This document shows, piece after piece, positions 35,174 to 47,836 of a DNA stretch of 64,000 nucleotides. Within the stretch, counting starts at the first letter, position 1. The number at the start of each line of letters is the position of its first letter. Below the pieces are notes generated by a model. That model was not told where the DNA came from and searched no databases. It saw only the letters and a program-made list of their open reading frames with translations. The position numbers and the translations under genes are program-made. Source of the DNA: Gnetum montanum (Eukaryota > Streptophyta > Gnetopsida > Gnetales > Gnetaceae); NCBI GenBank assembly GCA_015680685.1, contig MNCI01007828.1:102021-166020 (forward strand). Direction: 5' to 3'.

Positions 35174-37793
35174 ATGGCTATGCATGATGATCTTCATTCG
35201 CCCTTGACCCTGATAGGTCCCCATGGCAGATTTACAAGATGCTTGAATCTAGAGTTGGTAGACTTCGAATCATGCTCTTGCGACACTTACATAGTGTCCT
35301 TAGAAACACCTCCGAATTGGCCCAAACACCTAGTCTAGGTCCTAGACTTAGAGGTCGGGGATGTAACCGAGGACCCTCTTATTGAAATCCCTGTAATTAC
35401 ACCTAGAGGTGAGGCGAAAACCTTAAAAGTTAGCTCCCTACTAAATCCACAAGTGCAACAAAATGTTTTACAAGTTCTTAATAACAATGCTAAAGTGTTT
35501 GCGTCATCATACGAAGACATGCCGAGCCTAGACCTACAACTCATATAACACAATATTATCCTAGATCCACGTGTCAAAGTAGTTAAACAAAAAGCCTGCA
35601 AAGTTAAGCCAGAGATTACTTTGGTTGTACATGATGAAATCACCAAACTCTATCATGCTGGTTTTATTTGAGCCATCAATTACTCAGAATGGGTATCAAA
35701 CATCATTATAGTTTCTAAGAAAATAAGAGGTATATAAATTTGTATAGACTCTCGAGACCTAAACAAAGAAACGATTAAGGATGGCTTCCCATTGCTAAGT
35801 ATCAATCAACTCATTGACACTATGGCTGGTCATGCCTTACTATCCTTCATGGATGGGTTCTTAGGTTATAATCAAATCTATATAAACCTAGAGCATCAAT
35901 TAGCAACTACCTTTATGACCCCTTGGGAAATGTTTTGTTACACAATGATGCCCTTCGGGCTAAAAAATGTTGGAGCAACATATCAACGAGCCATGACATA
36001 TATTTTTTGCAATTACCTCTTGGAACAGTTAAACGGCTACATTGATGACATAGTAGTTAAGTCTAAGGAGGCTGTTGAACACCCATATGATCTAGATGTA
36101 GTCCTCCAACATTGTCATAGGCATGACCTTTGCCTCAACCCTAGAAAATGCATTTTCAGAGTAAAAACTAGATGCATGGTAGGCTTTTTAGTGTCAAAAA
36201 TGGGGATACGTGTAGACCCCAATAAAGTTAAAGCTATCATTAGCTTAACATTACCTACAAACCTTAAAGAGTTGCACGGGTTGCAAGGTAGGGTACAGTT
36301 CATAAGAAGGTTCATTGCTAGGTTAACCGAAAAACTACACCTAATGCAACACCTTCTTAAGAAGGGAGCCAACTTCAAGTGGACAAATCAATGTCAAGAA
36401 GCCTTAGATAATCTAAAGAAAGAGCTTTTTCATCTTCTAACTATTTATCAACCATAGAGGAATAGGCCTTTCTACATCTATCTTGCTACCTCAGACACAT
36501 CTATTACTGCATTGCTATGTCAAAAAAGAGATTACGGGTCTAAAATCCTGGTCTACTACCTAAGTCATGCATTGATAGCTTATGAGGCAAAGTACAATGA
36601 AGTGGAGAGAAATTTTCCTTCTCCTTATGTCCTTGTAGGAGATAACACCTTATGCAAATGCTCCTTTGATGGGATACTGCTATCATGCGTTAGTGGGGAA
36701 CAAGCACAAAAGATTGTTGACCAAGTCCATGAGGGACTATTGGAGGACACATAGCCCCTAGGGCTATGGCAGAAAAAATTAGATGTTTAGGTTACTACTG
36801 GCCTTTCATAGAACACAATTGCCTTGCCAAGGTTAGGACGTACAATGTATGTCAACACCATGCAAACCTTATACATGTATCACCTATTGAATTACATCCT
36901 ACACAGATCATGTGGCCTTTCCAACGTTGGGGACTAGATATCATGGGACCCATCAAACATAAGTCTTCCACAATACATAGCTTCATTATCACCACAACCA
37001 AATACTTCACAAAGTTGATAGAGGTTATTCCCCTGAGAAAGACCACATCCCAACAGGTTTGCCACTTTATCCTGGATAACATAGTAATAAGGTTTGGTCT
37101 TCCCATGACTATTGTGATGGACAACGAGCCACAATTTAGTAGTGCAAAAACCAAAACCTTCTATGAAAACCTTGGCATCAAACACTCTGTTTCATCATCA
37201 TACTACCCACAGGCAAACGGTCAAGTAGAGGCCACAAACAAAGCCATCATTAACCTTTTGAAAAATATGCTTAGCAGTAGCAAGAGGCTATGGCATGAGA
37301 AAATCCTCTACGTGTTGTGGGCTTACTATACAACATGCAGGATAACTATAGGAAAGACTCCCTATAGTCTTGTTTACAGATTTGAAGCGGTGTTACCTCT
37401 TGAATTGCAGGTTCCATCACTTCGGATAATCCTTTCAAATGTTGTAGATGAGACTTAAAACAACGAGTCAAGGATAATTGATCTTGACTCTGTAGAGGAG
37501 GAATGTGCCCAAACACTTGATCGCATTAAATGGTACTAGGATAAACAACAGCAAAAGCATCATTGCAACTTACATCAATGGCTAATGAAAAAGGGGACTT
37601 GGTCCTCAAGGCTTTTCGTGAACCTATTAGCAAATTCTCAGCCAATTGGGAAGGTCATTTCATAGTCATGAAAGCCTATGAAAATGGGGTGTTCAAATTG
37701 GCTGACGTAGATGGCAACGAGTTTGCAAATCTTGTTACCTTAAGCCATACTATGTTTGACACAAAGGATTACATCAGATACAAAGAAAGGTAA
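35174..37793 (+). pseudogene. pol: E2 pol: RT, partial RNase H, integrase (additional RNase H deleted)
   Basis: Begins MAMHDDLHSPLTL, matching E1's MSTYDDLRSPLIL. RT motifs include EITKLYHAGFI, YSEWVSNI, DSRDLNKETIKDGFPL, LLSFMDGFLGYNQIYI, MPFGLKNVGATYQRAMT and the YIDD active site at 36038-36049. A long open segment runs 35792-36457. RNase H begins (ILVYYLSHALIAYEAKYNEV) but breaks at about 36615, where the sequence jumps to VGDNTLCKCSFDGILL at the start of integrase. About 0.9 kb, with the rest of RNase H and all of the additional RNase H, is lost. Integrase keeps D (GLDIMG), D (VMDNEPQF) and E (NGQVEATNK), but the zinc-finger word CxxC is YNVC and a frameshift lies near 36755. Confidence 0.9.
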
Positions 37794-37799
37794 TAAAAA

Positions 37800-38165
37800 C
37801 ATCTGCTATGATTTAAAACTAACATAAATAGTCTGCTACAACTATAAACTCTCACAGATAGTCTACTATGACTATAAACTAGCACAAAACATCCGCTATG
37901 ACATAAAACTAGCACAACACATCCTTAGGCTATTATGTAAAACTGGCACCTATAGCATGATCCACTATGACCATAAACTGGCCATCCACCATCCGCTACA
38001 ATGATAAACTAGCACAACAGTCTACAAGGACCTTAAACTAGCATAGCGGTCTACAAGGACCTTAAACTAGCATAGCGATCTGCTAGGACCTTAAAATAGC
38101 ACATCAAATTGCTAGGACCTTAAACTAGTGCATCTGATGGTCTACCAAGACCTTAAACTAGGTTT
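37800..38165 (+). repeat. Minisatellite after integrase (E2)
   Basis: About nine or ten units of roughly 35-45 bp: CATCCGCTATGACATAAAACTAG and GGTCTACAAGGACCTTAAAC types. It starts directly after the pol stop. The same block is at 55326-55705 in E1. Confidence 0.8.
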
Positions 38166-39603
38166 GCAGTGCAATGCCTCCTAGCTCACATCCATGACCC
38201 TACGAATAAGCGAGCATGCATAGTTTCAAATTGTCTAGACAACACAAGGTGGGACATTGTAGTTCTAGAATGCAATTCACATCACCAAGGAAAAACCCTC
38301 TGTAACACATGCAGCATCACCACCCCTAGCATCTTGCTAATCTTCCAGAGATGTCGTTTGACATCTTGCTAACCTTATGGAGCTACCGCCACCATAGCTA
38401 GTCATCTTGGCAGTAGCTCTTACCATCAACACCTACTACTAGAGGCCCAACACTATTGTGGCCCAACCACAAGGTTGCCATACTCCAGCCCTTGCCATCA
38501 TTCTAGTCTAAAAGACATTTAGCTGTTAGGCTTTTCTCCTTGCAATTAGACTGCATGATGTTTGCCTTGGGTGAGGAATCGTAAGCACCTACATCACCAC
38601 CACTCCTAGCTTCTTCAGTGCCAACCTTTCCAGCCTGTCACTACCACAACATGCACTAACCTTCCTACTTTGTACATTGCACATGTCAGACACAACACTT
38701 TCCATCCTAGCAATGTCCAGAGCAAGCAAGACTTTTCCCTCAGTTCACTTCATGGTTTCTTTTTCTGGTTTTCTCTCTATTTTGTTTGCAAGATAAAAGC
38801 CAAGATGGCATTGTTTAGGGATGTGTTTCACTGCAAGAGCAATGCATTACATTATTCCAAAGCACCCGCTTCGATTAGCCTAGCTACTTGAAAATTCATA
38901 CCCTACCCTCCCTCTCAGCCAACTTAACTCATGTTCCCTATACTTGCAATTTTTCACAACCCCTTTACAAGCTTTCCCAATGCACATAAATCCCTTTCAC
39001 ATGCCCAACCACCAAGCCCATGATGGATGTAATGCAACTCATCCCATGGGAAGCCTTTGTAGGTAGGTCAAAGCCCCACATGAATGTAACATAGTTCATC
39101 TTGGGGAGGAAACACCTATCCTACAACGACGACAAGGTTGTCTCCAAGTGAATGTGGGTGTGCAACAAAAAAGCACAAAGGAAAAAAAGGTTCTCAAAAA
39201 AAAAGAGATAACTTCCTAAAAAAAATAGCATAGCAACTGCCTTATAATCACTTCAGCCATCAATCGACCATCTCTAAGCACTCTTATGAGAGGTTAAATT
39301 CCAAAAAAAAAAAGACACCCATGCATGCTGACTCCCTCATAAGCACTCCAACAAGGGATCACGCTATGGCAACAGTTTTTCAAAGCATCGTATTTTGCAT
39401 TCATTTCCTTCCTAAACCTATTTCCTCAAATCCATCCCTTGTCCCTTTATCCTACATCACCCTCCAAGCACTCTCAAATGTAGCAAAGCACCATCCAAGC
39501 AAGCACTGAAGAGTGGTGTTGTTGTCTTGTTCTTCATGGTGTTTCATATTCTTTGTCAATGTCTCTTGAGCAAATCCTCTAGATGTCAATAAAGAGGGGC
39601 CAT
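38166..39603 (+). other. 3' region of E2
   Basis: Colinear with 55706-57178 in E1. Mostly non-coding, apart from a small frame at 38805-38891 that is conserved in both. It ends in the polypurine tract AAAGAGGGGCC before the 3' LTR. Confidence 0.6.
38805..38891 (+). CDS. Small conserved 28-codon frame in E2's 3' region
   Basis: Reads MALFRDVFHCKSNALHYSKA and on to a stop; E1 at 56369-56455 has the same length and no stop (MASFKNVFHHENKILNYSKV). In E1 it is preceded by a T-rich TTTGCAG and could be an exon joined to the end of pol; in E2 the acceptor is mutated to TTTGCAA. No known family. Whether it is translated is unknown. Confidence 0.35.
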   Translation: MALFRDVFHCKSNALHYSKAPASISLAT

Positions 39604-42258
39604 TAAAACATCATAAATTTTGGAACTCTCATGATTTAGTAGTCCTAAAACTTGGGCAAGGATCCCTACAAGCATGATGTCATGATGGACCATGTAGACG
39701 ACATGGCACCTTGGAAGTCCTAACACTTGGAAAGCTACTTCCAAGCCTACCTACCACCCTTTACAACACAGTCAACATGGCACCTAGCCACAAGGCCAGT
39801 TTTCATGAAAGAGGCACTGGGTATAGACAATATAGTTTGGCAAATTTTCTATCGCCCAGGTTAACAAGCTTGCTACACCCTCTAGCTTTCCCAGCTTGAC
39901 ATTTAACCTGACTAATGATCTACCTAGGGACCATATTAGGAGTTCTCGAAAGTATTCAGAATGAGCAAAATAGTTCAACAAGTTTTCTAATTGTGAGACC
40001 TGCTACGCTACACAGTGTAGCAGGCCTTGGAAAGACTGATCAGGCATCCAAGATGCAGATTGACAATGACTTAGTCCTTTGGGATATCTTCCCCACTTCA
40101 TCCTTGATGCATGAGAAACANCAGTCAACATGGCACCTAGCCACAAGGCCAGTTTTCATGAAAGAGGCACTGGGTATAGACAATATAGTTTGGCAAATTT
40201 TCTATCGCCCAGGTTAACAAGCTTGCTACACCCTCTAGCTTTCCCAGCTTGACATTTAACCTGACTAATGATCTACCTAGGGACCATATTAGGAGTTCTT
40301 GAAAGTATTTAGGATGAGAAAAATAGTTCAACAAGTTTTCTAATTGTGAGACCTGCTACGCTACACAGTGTAGCAGGCCTTGGAAAGACTGATTAGGCAT
40401 CCAATATGTAGATTGACAATGACTTAGTCATTTGGGATATCTTCCCCACTTCATCCTTGATGCATGAGAAACATGACGTAGAAAAATGTGGTGAATTTTG
40501 TTAGAAATGATCTCAATTTGAGTGCTACACTACGTAGTGTAGCACAGCGTAGCAAGAATGTACTTTGATAATACTCCTACTTAGATGCCTCTAATGGAGT
40601 AAGCATATTTTCCCATGCTTCAACCATCAAATAAGTTTGCTCTGCTACCATGCTAGGACATGATTGACATTCTATGACAAAATGATTGCAAAGTAAATGA
40701 GAATTTAGGCCAACCTGGGTGCTACGCTATGCTATGCTATGCAACGTAGCATAGCGTAGCGGGGTCAGGACATACAAAGGTCCCTTGCCAAGTGCTCCCT
40801 AGCAAAGGGATTGCACTTGGCCATATTCAGACCTTCAAGAGCACCTGTCCGACTTCACCCCTGGGTTCCAAGTAAAATTTCTTGATAAAGCATTGCAAAT
40901 CAAATAGGAATTCATGTCACATTGGTTGCTACACTATGCTACGCTACGCAGCATAGCATGAAAACAAAGCACAAAAGTATCCCAAGGATGAACTCCATAG
41001 GTCCCAAGACCTTTCAGTATAAAAGAAAAGGTTGTAGTTGCTTGCCTAGCCAAGCCTCAAATAGGTATTTTCAGCTCTTAGGCAAGGTTCCTCTCAAACT
41101 GGTGGCTACACTACGCAGCATAGCACAGTGTAGTATGCAGGTGTTTACATTGCAACGATACACTGGGAAATGTAAGTAGTGTAACACTCACATGAAAGCA
41201 TCAAGACATCTCCGATTAGCTCCAAAACTTGTTGGCAATAGTCACTCCCATCCTAGCATTTCTTCAATAGAAATAATCAACAAGTTTGCTTTGTTTTGCA
41301 CCCCCCTAATTATCCCCAAAGTTCTCCCTTGCTTGACCCTACTCACAAGAGCAAGGAAGACATAGTCCTAGAGCACAAGCTCCACTTTTCTTGGCATTCT
41401 TTATAAAAAACATAGTAGTTCACTAGATTTTGGCACATGTAGCTTGAATGGTATGGTCATAGCATAACAAGTTTCACATTCAGCATCACACAGCAACATG
41501 GCACAATCACATTTGCACTTTGTGGGACCCAAGACATGTGGCATCCAAACCATGTTTCTCTCCCACATCTAACTCTTTAAATACCCTGACAAACAATGTT
41601 CAAAGGATTGGCCTTCGGCATTTTTGGCTTTGAGAATCACCTTTCTAGCAGTTGGCTTCTGGCATTCTTGTCTTTTGGACTTGGCTTTCTTTCGATCAGC
41701 ATTTTGGAATTTTATCTTTCTAGTGATTAGCTTTGGTAAAGAGCCTAGTAAGCAGAGGGTTGACAAATAGCAAACCCCAGTAGCAACACTTTCTGAATCT
41801 CTCCTAGCCTAGTGAACGTCGACTCACCAGTTCCTATTAGTAAGCTATTGACAACAATTCAAGGAGTCATGACCATACTGCTTCATTGTAAGTTGTGCCA
41901 ATCCACACTACACATTATTTGTACATCTTTCAGCCAAAATAAGATCAGATCCCCCAATCTTGCGATGGTTCACTCTTTCACCAAATCTTATTTCATTTTG
42001 TTTTACTATTATCATATTTTTCATTATTATCTATCAGTTTACATTTATCGCTCATTTCTCAAGTTATACATAATATCTTTACAACAAACATTTACAAAAT
42101 GTTATTGTACACTGATTAAGTCCCTGTTTGATCGACCAAACCATTCAGGATACCCTATTTCCATTTTTCTCCAGCACAGCCCTCACATGGATTCGAGGTT
42201 AGGCTGTACGCCCAATGACCTCCTGGTATTCCAACCACCAATGTTTTCGGTTGCTACA
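39604..42258 (+). mobile_element. 3' LTR of E2, with internal duplication
   Basis: 2655 bp, TAAAACATC to GCTACA. Longer than its partner because about 352 bp from 39769 are repeated from 40122 after a single N at 40121. Without the repeat the length is about 2.3 kb, as expected. Palindromes are at about 40007, 40362, 40523, 40720 and 40927; a TATA-like TTTAAATA lies near 41576. Confidence 0.85.
39769..40473 (+). repeat. Direct duplication of 352 bp around an N
   Basis: 39769-40120 and 40122-40473 are nearly identical, with a handful of substitutions (for example GATCAGGCATCCAAGATGC against GATTAGGCATCCAATATGT). The N exactly at the junction points to an assembly join, perhaps of two haplotypes or two copies. 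Confidence 0.85.
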
Positions 42259-42424
42259 ACCCTATCAGTGTAGCGCTTCCACTATGTTATGCTATCTACT
42301 ACATTATGTTATGTACGATGATACACTATTCACTGTGTTACGCTACTGTTCAGCATGAAAACATACTATTTTTAACTATTTTGTGCATGCATCTCTCCTC
42401 TTATACCTTTTTCATACCAGAAAA
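42259..42424 (+). other. E1 leader, right part
   Basis: Resumes with ACCCT (the right target duplication of E2) and ATCAGTGTAGCGCTTCC, and has the same TATGTTACG-type repeats as the left part at 22189-22610. It ends at the E1 gag ATG. Confidence 0.75.
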
Positions 42425-44950
42425 ATGAATCCCGTTACCACTTCTATTTCTATTGTGAGTGTGGAGGTGTCTCACTTTGTTCCACACACAGGGGATCCTA
42501 AGCAACTACCCAACCCAATGCAAGTACAGCGGCAGTCTCTTAGACTGCAGCATCAATCGCCTAAACATCTTCCTTAAGACGCAGAGCGATATAACTTCTT
42601 ATGTACCAAGATCCAAGTAAACCTACCATTGGATCATCATGAATTTGAAGAAAAATACAACTTTGAAATCATTCACTAGAACGGAAGAGAATTCATTCCC
42701 ACTACTGATATCACCATTCCACTCACAGAAACATACCAATGGCTTTTAAGCCAACTTTTGCAATTGAAAAAATCAAGAGAACGGGACACAACGTCTCACC
42801 ATGATGAACCTTTTCATGATGGCCAAGAGGAGTTAGACTTCCATTCTGAAGGTGGTGGCCCAAACTATGTTATGATTTTCTCTTCCACCTTTGTTGTTCC
42901 TCCATACCAATCACAATTTCTTGCCTCTTTTACTACTACCCCGACAATGCCACAACCTAGGCCCTCTTTGGTGATTGGTAATTACCAAATGTTGTCAACA
43001 TATCAACATGCAAGCCCTTCAACCTCATTCCCCATTAACCACCCTTCCAAGTCTGTCCAAGTCCCGCACCCAACATCTATGATGCCCATGCTACCATATG
43101 TGCACACCTTGCCACATCACCACCACATGTAAGTTCTATTTCTATTCCCTCCTCTACACCCATTCCACCATCAGTAGTGGGCCCAACCTCAACCATGTGG
43201 TGGACAACAACAACTTCTTTTCCCACATCTCAAATGTCTCACATGCCACAGTATGCAGAGCCCCAAACATACCATGTTTCACATGTGATGCAACCAAACA
43301 TAGGGTTTTGGGTCATCCCAGCAACCGAGGAAGTAACCATCCCTATAGTGCCACCGACAAAAGCTACCCCGATGACACCATCCACTAGGATGTGAGCTGC
43401 TCAAACAACACCACTAGTAGGAGCTATTCCGACAACACCCCCAATGGGACTGGCAGCTACACCAACAATGCCACTAGTGGTGGCTACTCCAGTAGTTTTG
43501 CAACCCTCTATAACATCCCTGGGTCTAGGACAAGCATTCCAACTCATCCAAACCCTCACCAAAGAAATTAAATGGCTCAAAGCCATTGATTCTAAAACCA
43601 TTAAAGTCATGGACTTCTACCAAGATGACCCAATTAGTCTATGCTTACATTGCCCCCTGGGGTACAACTTCCCTAGTTTACAAAATACAATGGGGAAGGT
43701 GATCCGAATGCCCACCTGGTTACTTTTAGGTCTAAATCCTTATTACTCCAACCATGGCCCCATACCATCATTTATGTGTTTGTCATGTCCCTGATAGGCA
43801 AGGCCTTAGACTGGTACTACGTGCTTTCCTGTGCTTCTATCTCAACACTAGACTAAACCAATTCATGACTCGTTTTAAGTATAACTTGAAACCAGAAGTC
43901 ACTTTAGATCAGCTTATGGGCGTTAAACAAGAACCACTAGAATCTGTACAAAATTTCATACAACATTGGAGCGCTACCTTAAACGACATATGTGAACCAA
44001 TTTCCAAGGCCCACTTGCTAGCTATTTTTAAAGGAGCAGTAAACTATTTTATCAAGTCCAAACTATACTATTTGGCTCCACCTTCCCTTAGCCAAGCATT
44101 TTCTCAAACTAAAAGCATTCAGGATGTGGTGGAGGCTAGTAGGGATCTATCCTACATAGCCTATAAGAATACAGATACAAAGAAAGACAAGGAAAAAGGG
44201 AAGGCCACAGCAACCATGGTGGCCACTATGGCTAATGAGACCAATTCCAACAATAGCAAAAAGACTACCACAACACCTAATGTCTCCACCAACATAACAC
44301 CTGGCTCCAGTAGCACCAGTTAGCCCCCAGCATCAACACCCACAGTGCAAACTCTGCCAAGGCCAAATTTTGAGCACAAAGATCACTCAAAATATACCCC
44401 ATTACCAATTAAGCCTTCAGAGCTTCTGAGAAAACTACTAGGAGCCAAGCATATCCAACACAAATGGATGTTAGAGGAGGCCATAAAATGTCATCAAGGG
44501 TACTATGAAATCCTTCGAGACCCCTCCTTGGCTATGCCCAATGAACCACCAGTACCCAAGAACTTTAGGCTAGAGTGTTTTTGTGATTATCATCAATTAT
44601 ATGGGCATGACACAGATTATTTCTTAGCACTGAAAGATGATATCCAGCAAATGATCACCTAGGGTAAGTTGATCCTGGATGAGAGCAGTCTTGTCTGACC
44701 TAAAAACCAATTGACGAACGTTTACAAAGATCCTTTGGATGTTAACAGTGTAGGTTACACTATCAATGCCATTGGCATTGACAATAACATAGAATCATAA
44801 CATGAACCATTCATGGTTCATGTACCCCCTGCAATACTAAAGCTTCAACAATAACTAGGTCACAAATCCCCTTTATCATTAGGGCCCCTCCCTAGACATC
44901 TGCTACACCTTTTATACTTAAAACTTCATTGTGTCCCACTACAACAATGT
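42425..44950 (+). pseudogene. gag: E1 Gag
   Basis: The ATG at 42425 gives MNPVTTSIS. An N-terminal segment (LPLDHHEFEEKY, EFIPTTDITIPLTETYQWLL, DGQEELDFHSEGGG) is followed by a Pro/Thr/His-rich linker with MPQ- and TPM-type repeats. The Gag core comes next: AFQLIQTLTKEIKWLK, NLKPEVTLDQLMGVKQEPLE, HLLAIFKGAVNYFIKSKLYY and LSQAFSQTKSIQD. Then a Lys/Thr/Asn-rich basic region and CDYHQLYGHDTDYFLALKDD, the Tat-type zinc word with its last cysteine changed. Frameshifts lie near 43140 and 43650-43750, and there are several stops. The protein feeds into the protease frame downstream. A Gag of about 800 residues is long for the superfamily. Confidence 0.85.
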
Positions 44951-45009
44951 AGGAACCATTTGTTATCAAGGTGCCAAAGTAGGCAAGTTCCCCTACTACC
45001 CAAAGTCGA

Positions 45010-46162
45010 GTGACAAGCATTACATCTCAACCTCCTCATCTAAGTAAATGCAAACAATGTCTAGCAAATAAGCTGGCTAGAGAATGCATTATGTTGGGCC
45101 CTCCTAAGCCCATCCCCTTGTCTGCAATTCCCATGACCTCTTCATCATCAGTTATCGATGGCAACACGCACATGCAACCATCATCCTCTACTTCGAAAAA
45201 GCTTACTATCCAACCCAAAGCCACTCCCCCTTGGGAGATTCATCTTCTAGGGCACATAGAAGAAGAAAAAGCTAACAAACAATTAGATAGTAGGAAAGAA
45301 TTCCTAAATGCACTTTCATAGGTTAAACAGGCCTTGAAACAAAAGAACATAACATTAAGCTTATATGACTTAATCATGACCTCTATGGCACATCGTGAGG
45401 CTTTAGTTCACATGTTAGCATCTATTTCGGTTAATGAAAACATGCCAGCTGAAGAGAAAGCTATCCACACTATTATGCTTCCCTTTGTGGCTGAAGAACT
45501 ACAGCCAACCCCAGCTAACATTTCATGACAAAGCCATCAACGATGATCTTGAGAAGGGTCAAGTGACTACTTCCACCATGTTTATCATGATTCAGGTAGG
45601 CCAGTATAAGATTTGTATAGTACACATTGATGACGGGGTAGCCACCAATGTGATACCATTCCCCATAGTAGACAAGTTGGGCCTAGTAGATCAAATTAAG
45701 CCCACAATAACATCATGTCTAAAGTCATTTAATGGGGCATGTGTTGTAGTCAAGGGGACTGTTACTATCAACTTCATAGTAGGGGACCAGTTTTCTACTA
45801 GTGCAGTTTTTATTGTGGTTGAAGAGATGCCTGGGTTTAACCTGATCTTGGGGAGATCATGGTTAGCCTAACTAAGAGCTATCTCCTCGCCCATACACCA
45901 AGAGATCCACTTACCCTATGCGGGTGGAGAGGTGGTGATCTTTGGTGATGAAGTAGCTCCCCGAGCTATAAACAATGTAGACATGGAACAAGGATCAAAG
46001 ATAGAAATATTTAAAAACAAATCACCCATTCAGGCTAAAATTCCATGTTTGACAAATGAGCCATCCAAAACAACTGACTTAAATGAAGAAACCATGTGGG
46101 TTGAATTGCCCTTCCAAACAGCAGATGATAACGTAGAGGAAAACCACTGCAAGGCTTCCTGA
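45010..46162 (+). pseudogene. pro: E1 aspartic protease region
   Basis: A Cys-containing linker (KCKQCLANKLARECIMLGPP), an acidic/basic helix (HIEEEKANKQ) and then the retropepsin-like domain from 45434: QVGQYKICIVHIDDGVATNV, where D-D-G at 45629-45637 stands in the place of the usual D-T/S-G, later VVVKGTVTINFIVG and the closing FNLILGRSWLA. The D-D-G variant could be decay or a family trait; E2 cannot tell because it has lost this segment. One frameshift at about 45530 and a stop after SWLA. Confidence 0.75.
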
Positions 46163-46319
46163 ACATATGCCTTGCCTAACCTATGTCGGCCTAGGAAATA
46201 ATTGCATGACTAAAGATTACCTCCACCTTACTTTAATAATTTTTATACTTTTGTTCACATGATTTCCACTTTTGCATTAATTTCATTGTTTGCATTGTCC
46301 CTGCCACTAGCATTAGTTT
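46163..46319 (+). other. E1 spacer after protease
   Basis: T-rich, without a gene; matches 28958-29229 in E2. Confidence 0.4.
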
Positions 46320-46640
46320 AAGCAAAATGGTCCAAAATGACCTTAAACTAGTAATGGCCCAAAATAGCCCTTAAACTAGCAACAGCCCAAAATGACCTTA
46401 AACTACCATCATGGCCCACCAAGGCCTAAAATTGGCAACACCAATTTTGAAAACCACCTTACATATGGCCTAAAATGGCCTTAAACTATTGCTACGGCCT
46501 GCCAAGACCTAAAATCAGAAATGCCACTCTTGAAAATTATATTATGTTTGGCCCGAAATGTCCTTAAACTAGCGATGGCCCAAAATGGCCTAAAACTAGC
46601 GATGGCTCGAAATGGCCTAAAATGGCCTTAAACTAAGACA
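46320..46640 (+). repeat. Minisatellite after protease (E1)
   Basis: About eight to ten units of AGCAATGGCCCAAAATGGCC-TTAAACT type, 25-60 bp each. It lies between the convergent 3' ends of gag-protease and the antisense gene. Confidence 0.75.
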
Positions 46641-47747
46641 AGGGGCCTAAGCACATTAACAAACACATTAACTAAGAAAATAATAAAAATAAGTGTTTTA
46701 CTTTTCATTAAATAAAATTTCATACTTAGAATACATAACAACAAGCATTTCATTTCATTTCAAAAAAAGAAAAAAAATTTGCCAATGGGCTATGAGTCTC
46801 TACCAGTATCTTTATCCCCTACTCCACTAGGTCCTACATCCTCATTTGGGTCCTGCATAAGGCAAGAATAAAATAATGAGCCAAATTACAATTACATATC
46901 ATAAATGAACTACAATACAATAAACCTTAGCTAACCTACCCATGTCCATCTCTAGAGGTGTTCTGTCCATGCCAGCTACTAAGCATCAAAGTATCTCCTC
47001 CTTACTCAAGCTGTCTAATCTTCTTTCCCTAAATCAATGCTTTCTGCAATCTTCCCCTTCTCCACAGTTGTCCAAGTGGGTGGCCCTAAAGAAAAGGTGG
47101 CAGTTATGGTCTCCCTAGAAGGAAAGGTCATCTCCCTCTCGAGAGACTCACTGACCACTACTTGTTTCATAAATTTATCAATGACCTTGGTAGCACCAAT
47201 TACATCAAGAAATAGCTTATGAGTATGGAACTCAATGGAAGCATCTCAATATTTCTGATGATAGGCAGCACATTCCACCTTGTACATCTGCTTATGATTT
47301 TTCTGTGCCTACCTCCATTCATACACCTTGGCACTGTAATCTTTCCAATCCTAGTTTTTTTGGGCCAATAGATCCATCTACAAGCATTGCTCAATTATTT
47401 CATAGGTTGCCTCATTTTTACCTTGTATAGCTGACCAATATCTTGCATAATCAATCATGGCCATAAGCCAACTACCATCAGAAGTGTCATGGGAAATCAA
47501 GAACTCATTCCTTGACCGTAGATCTCTTAGTTCAACCGCTTGGCTAGCTTTCTCCTTTTCCAACTTCTGGACCACTTCCAGAGGTCTTCATTCACGCGCA
47601 TGCACTCCCACAGGGATCATGCCGAGTATAGCATGCATTTACTCACATCCTTGTATACATTACGAGGCACCTTGGTTACCTCTGGGGGGAGTTTAGGCAT
47701 AGTGTCAACTTCGACTGCCTATCTTGGATCCCGCTTCACCCAAGAAG

Positions 47748-47836
47748 CTGTTATCCCCAACATGAGAAAGCATTAGTCATGACATGATGGCAAAAATATA
47801 ATAACACAGAGAGCAAATGTTCTTTTTTAAACACAC
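47748..47836 (-). other. Intron 6 of E1 antisense gene (89 bp)
   Basis: GTGTGT donor, ATAACAG acceptor, phase 1; the same length as its E2 counterpart at 30518-30606. Confidence 0.6.

Larger units (their letters stand above)
22611..42258 (+). mobile_element. Tat-lineage LTR retrotransposon E2, nested in E1's leader
   Basis: LTRs at 22611-24927 and 39604-42258 are of one sub-type (shared words such as AGCATGATGTCATGATGGAC). The left flank ATCCT and right flank ACCCT (42259-42263) match at 4 of 5 positions. Removing E2 restores a leader phrase of the form GTAGCATAGTGATCCT-ATCAGTGTAGCG, which matches another leader unit at about 22505-22530. E2 has the same gene order as E1, so one family member jumped into another. 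The polypurine tract AAAGAGGGGCC is at 39591-39601. Confidence 0.9.
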
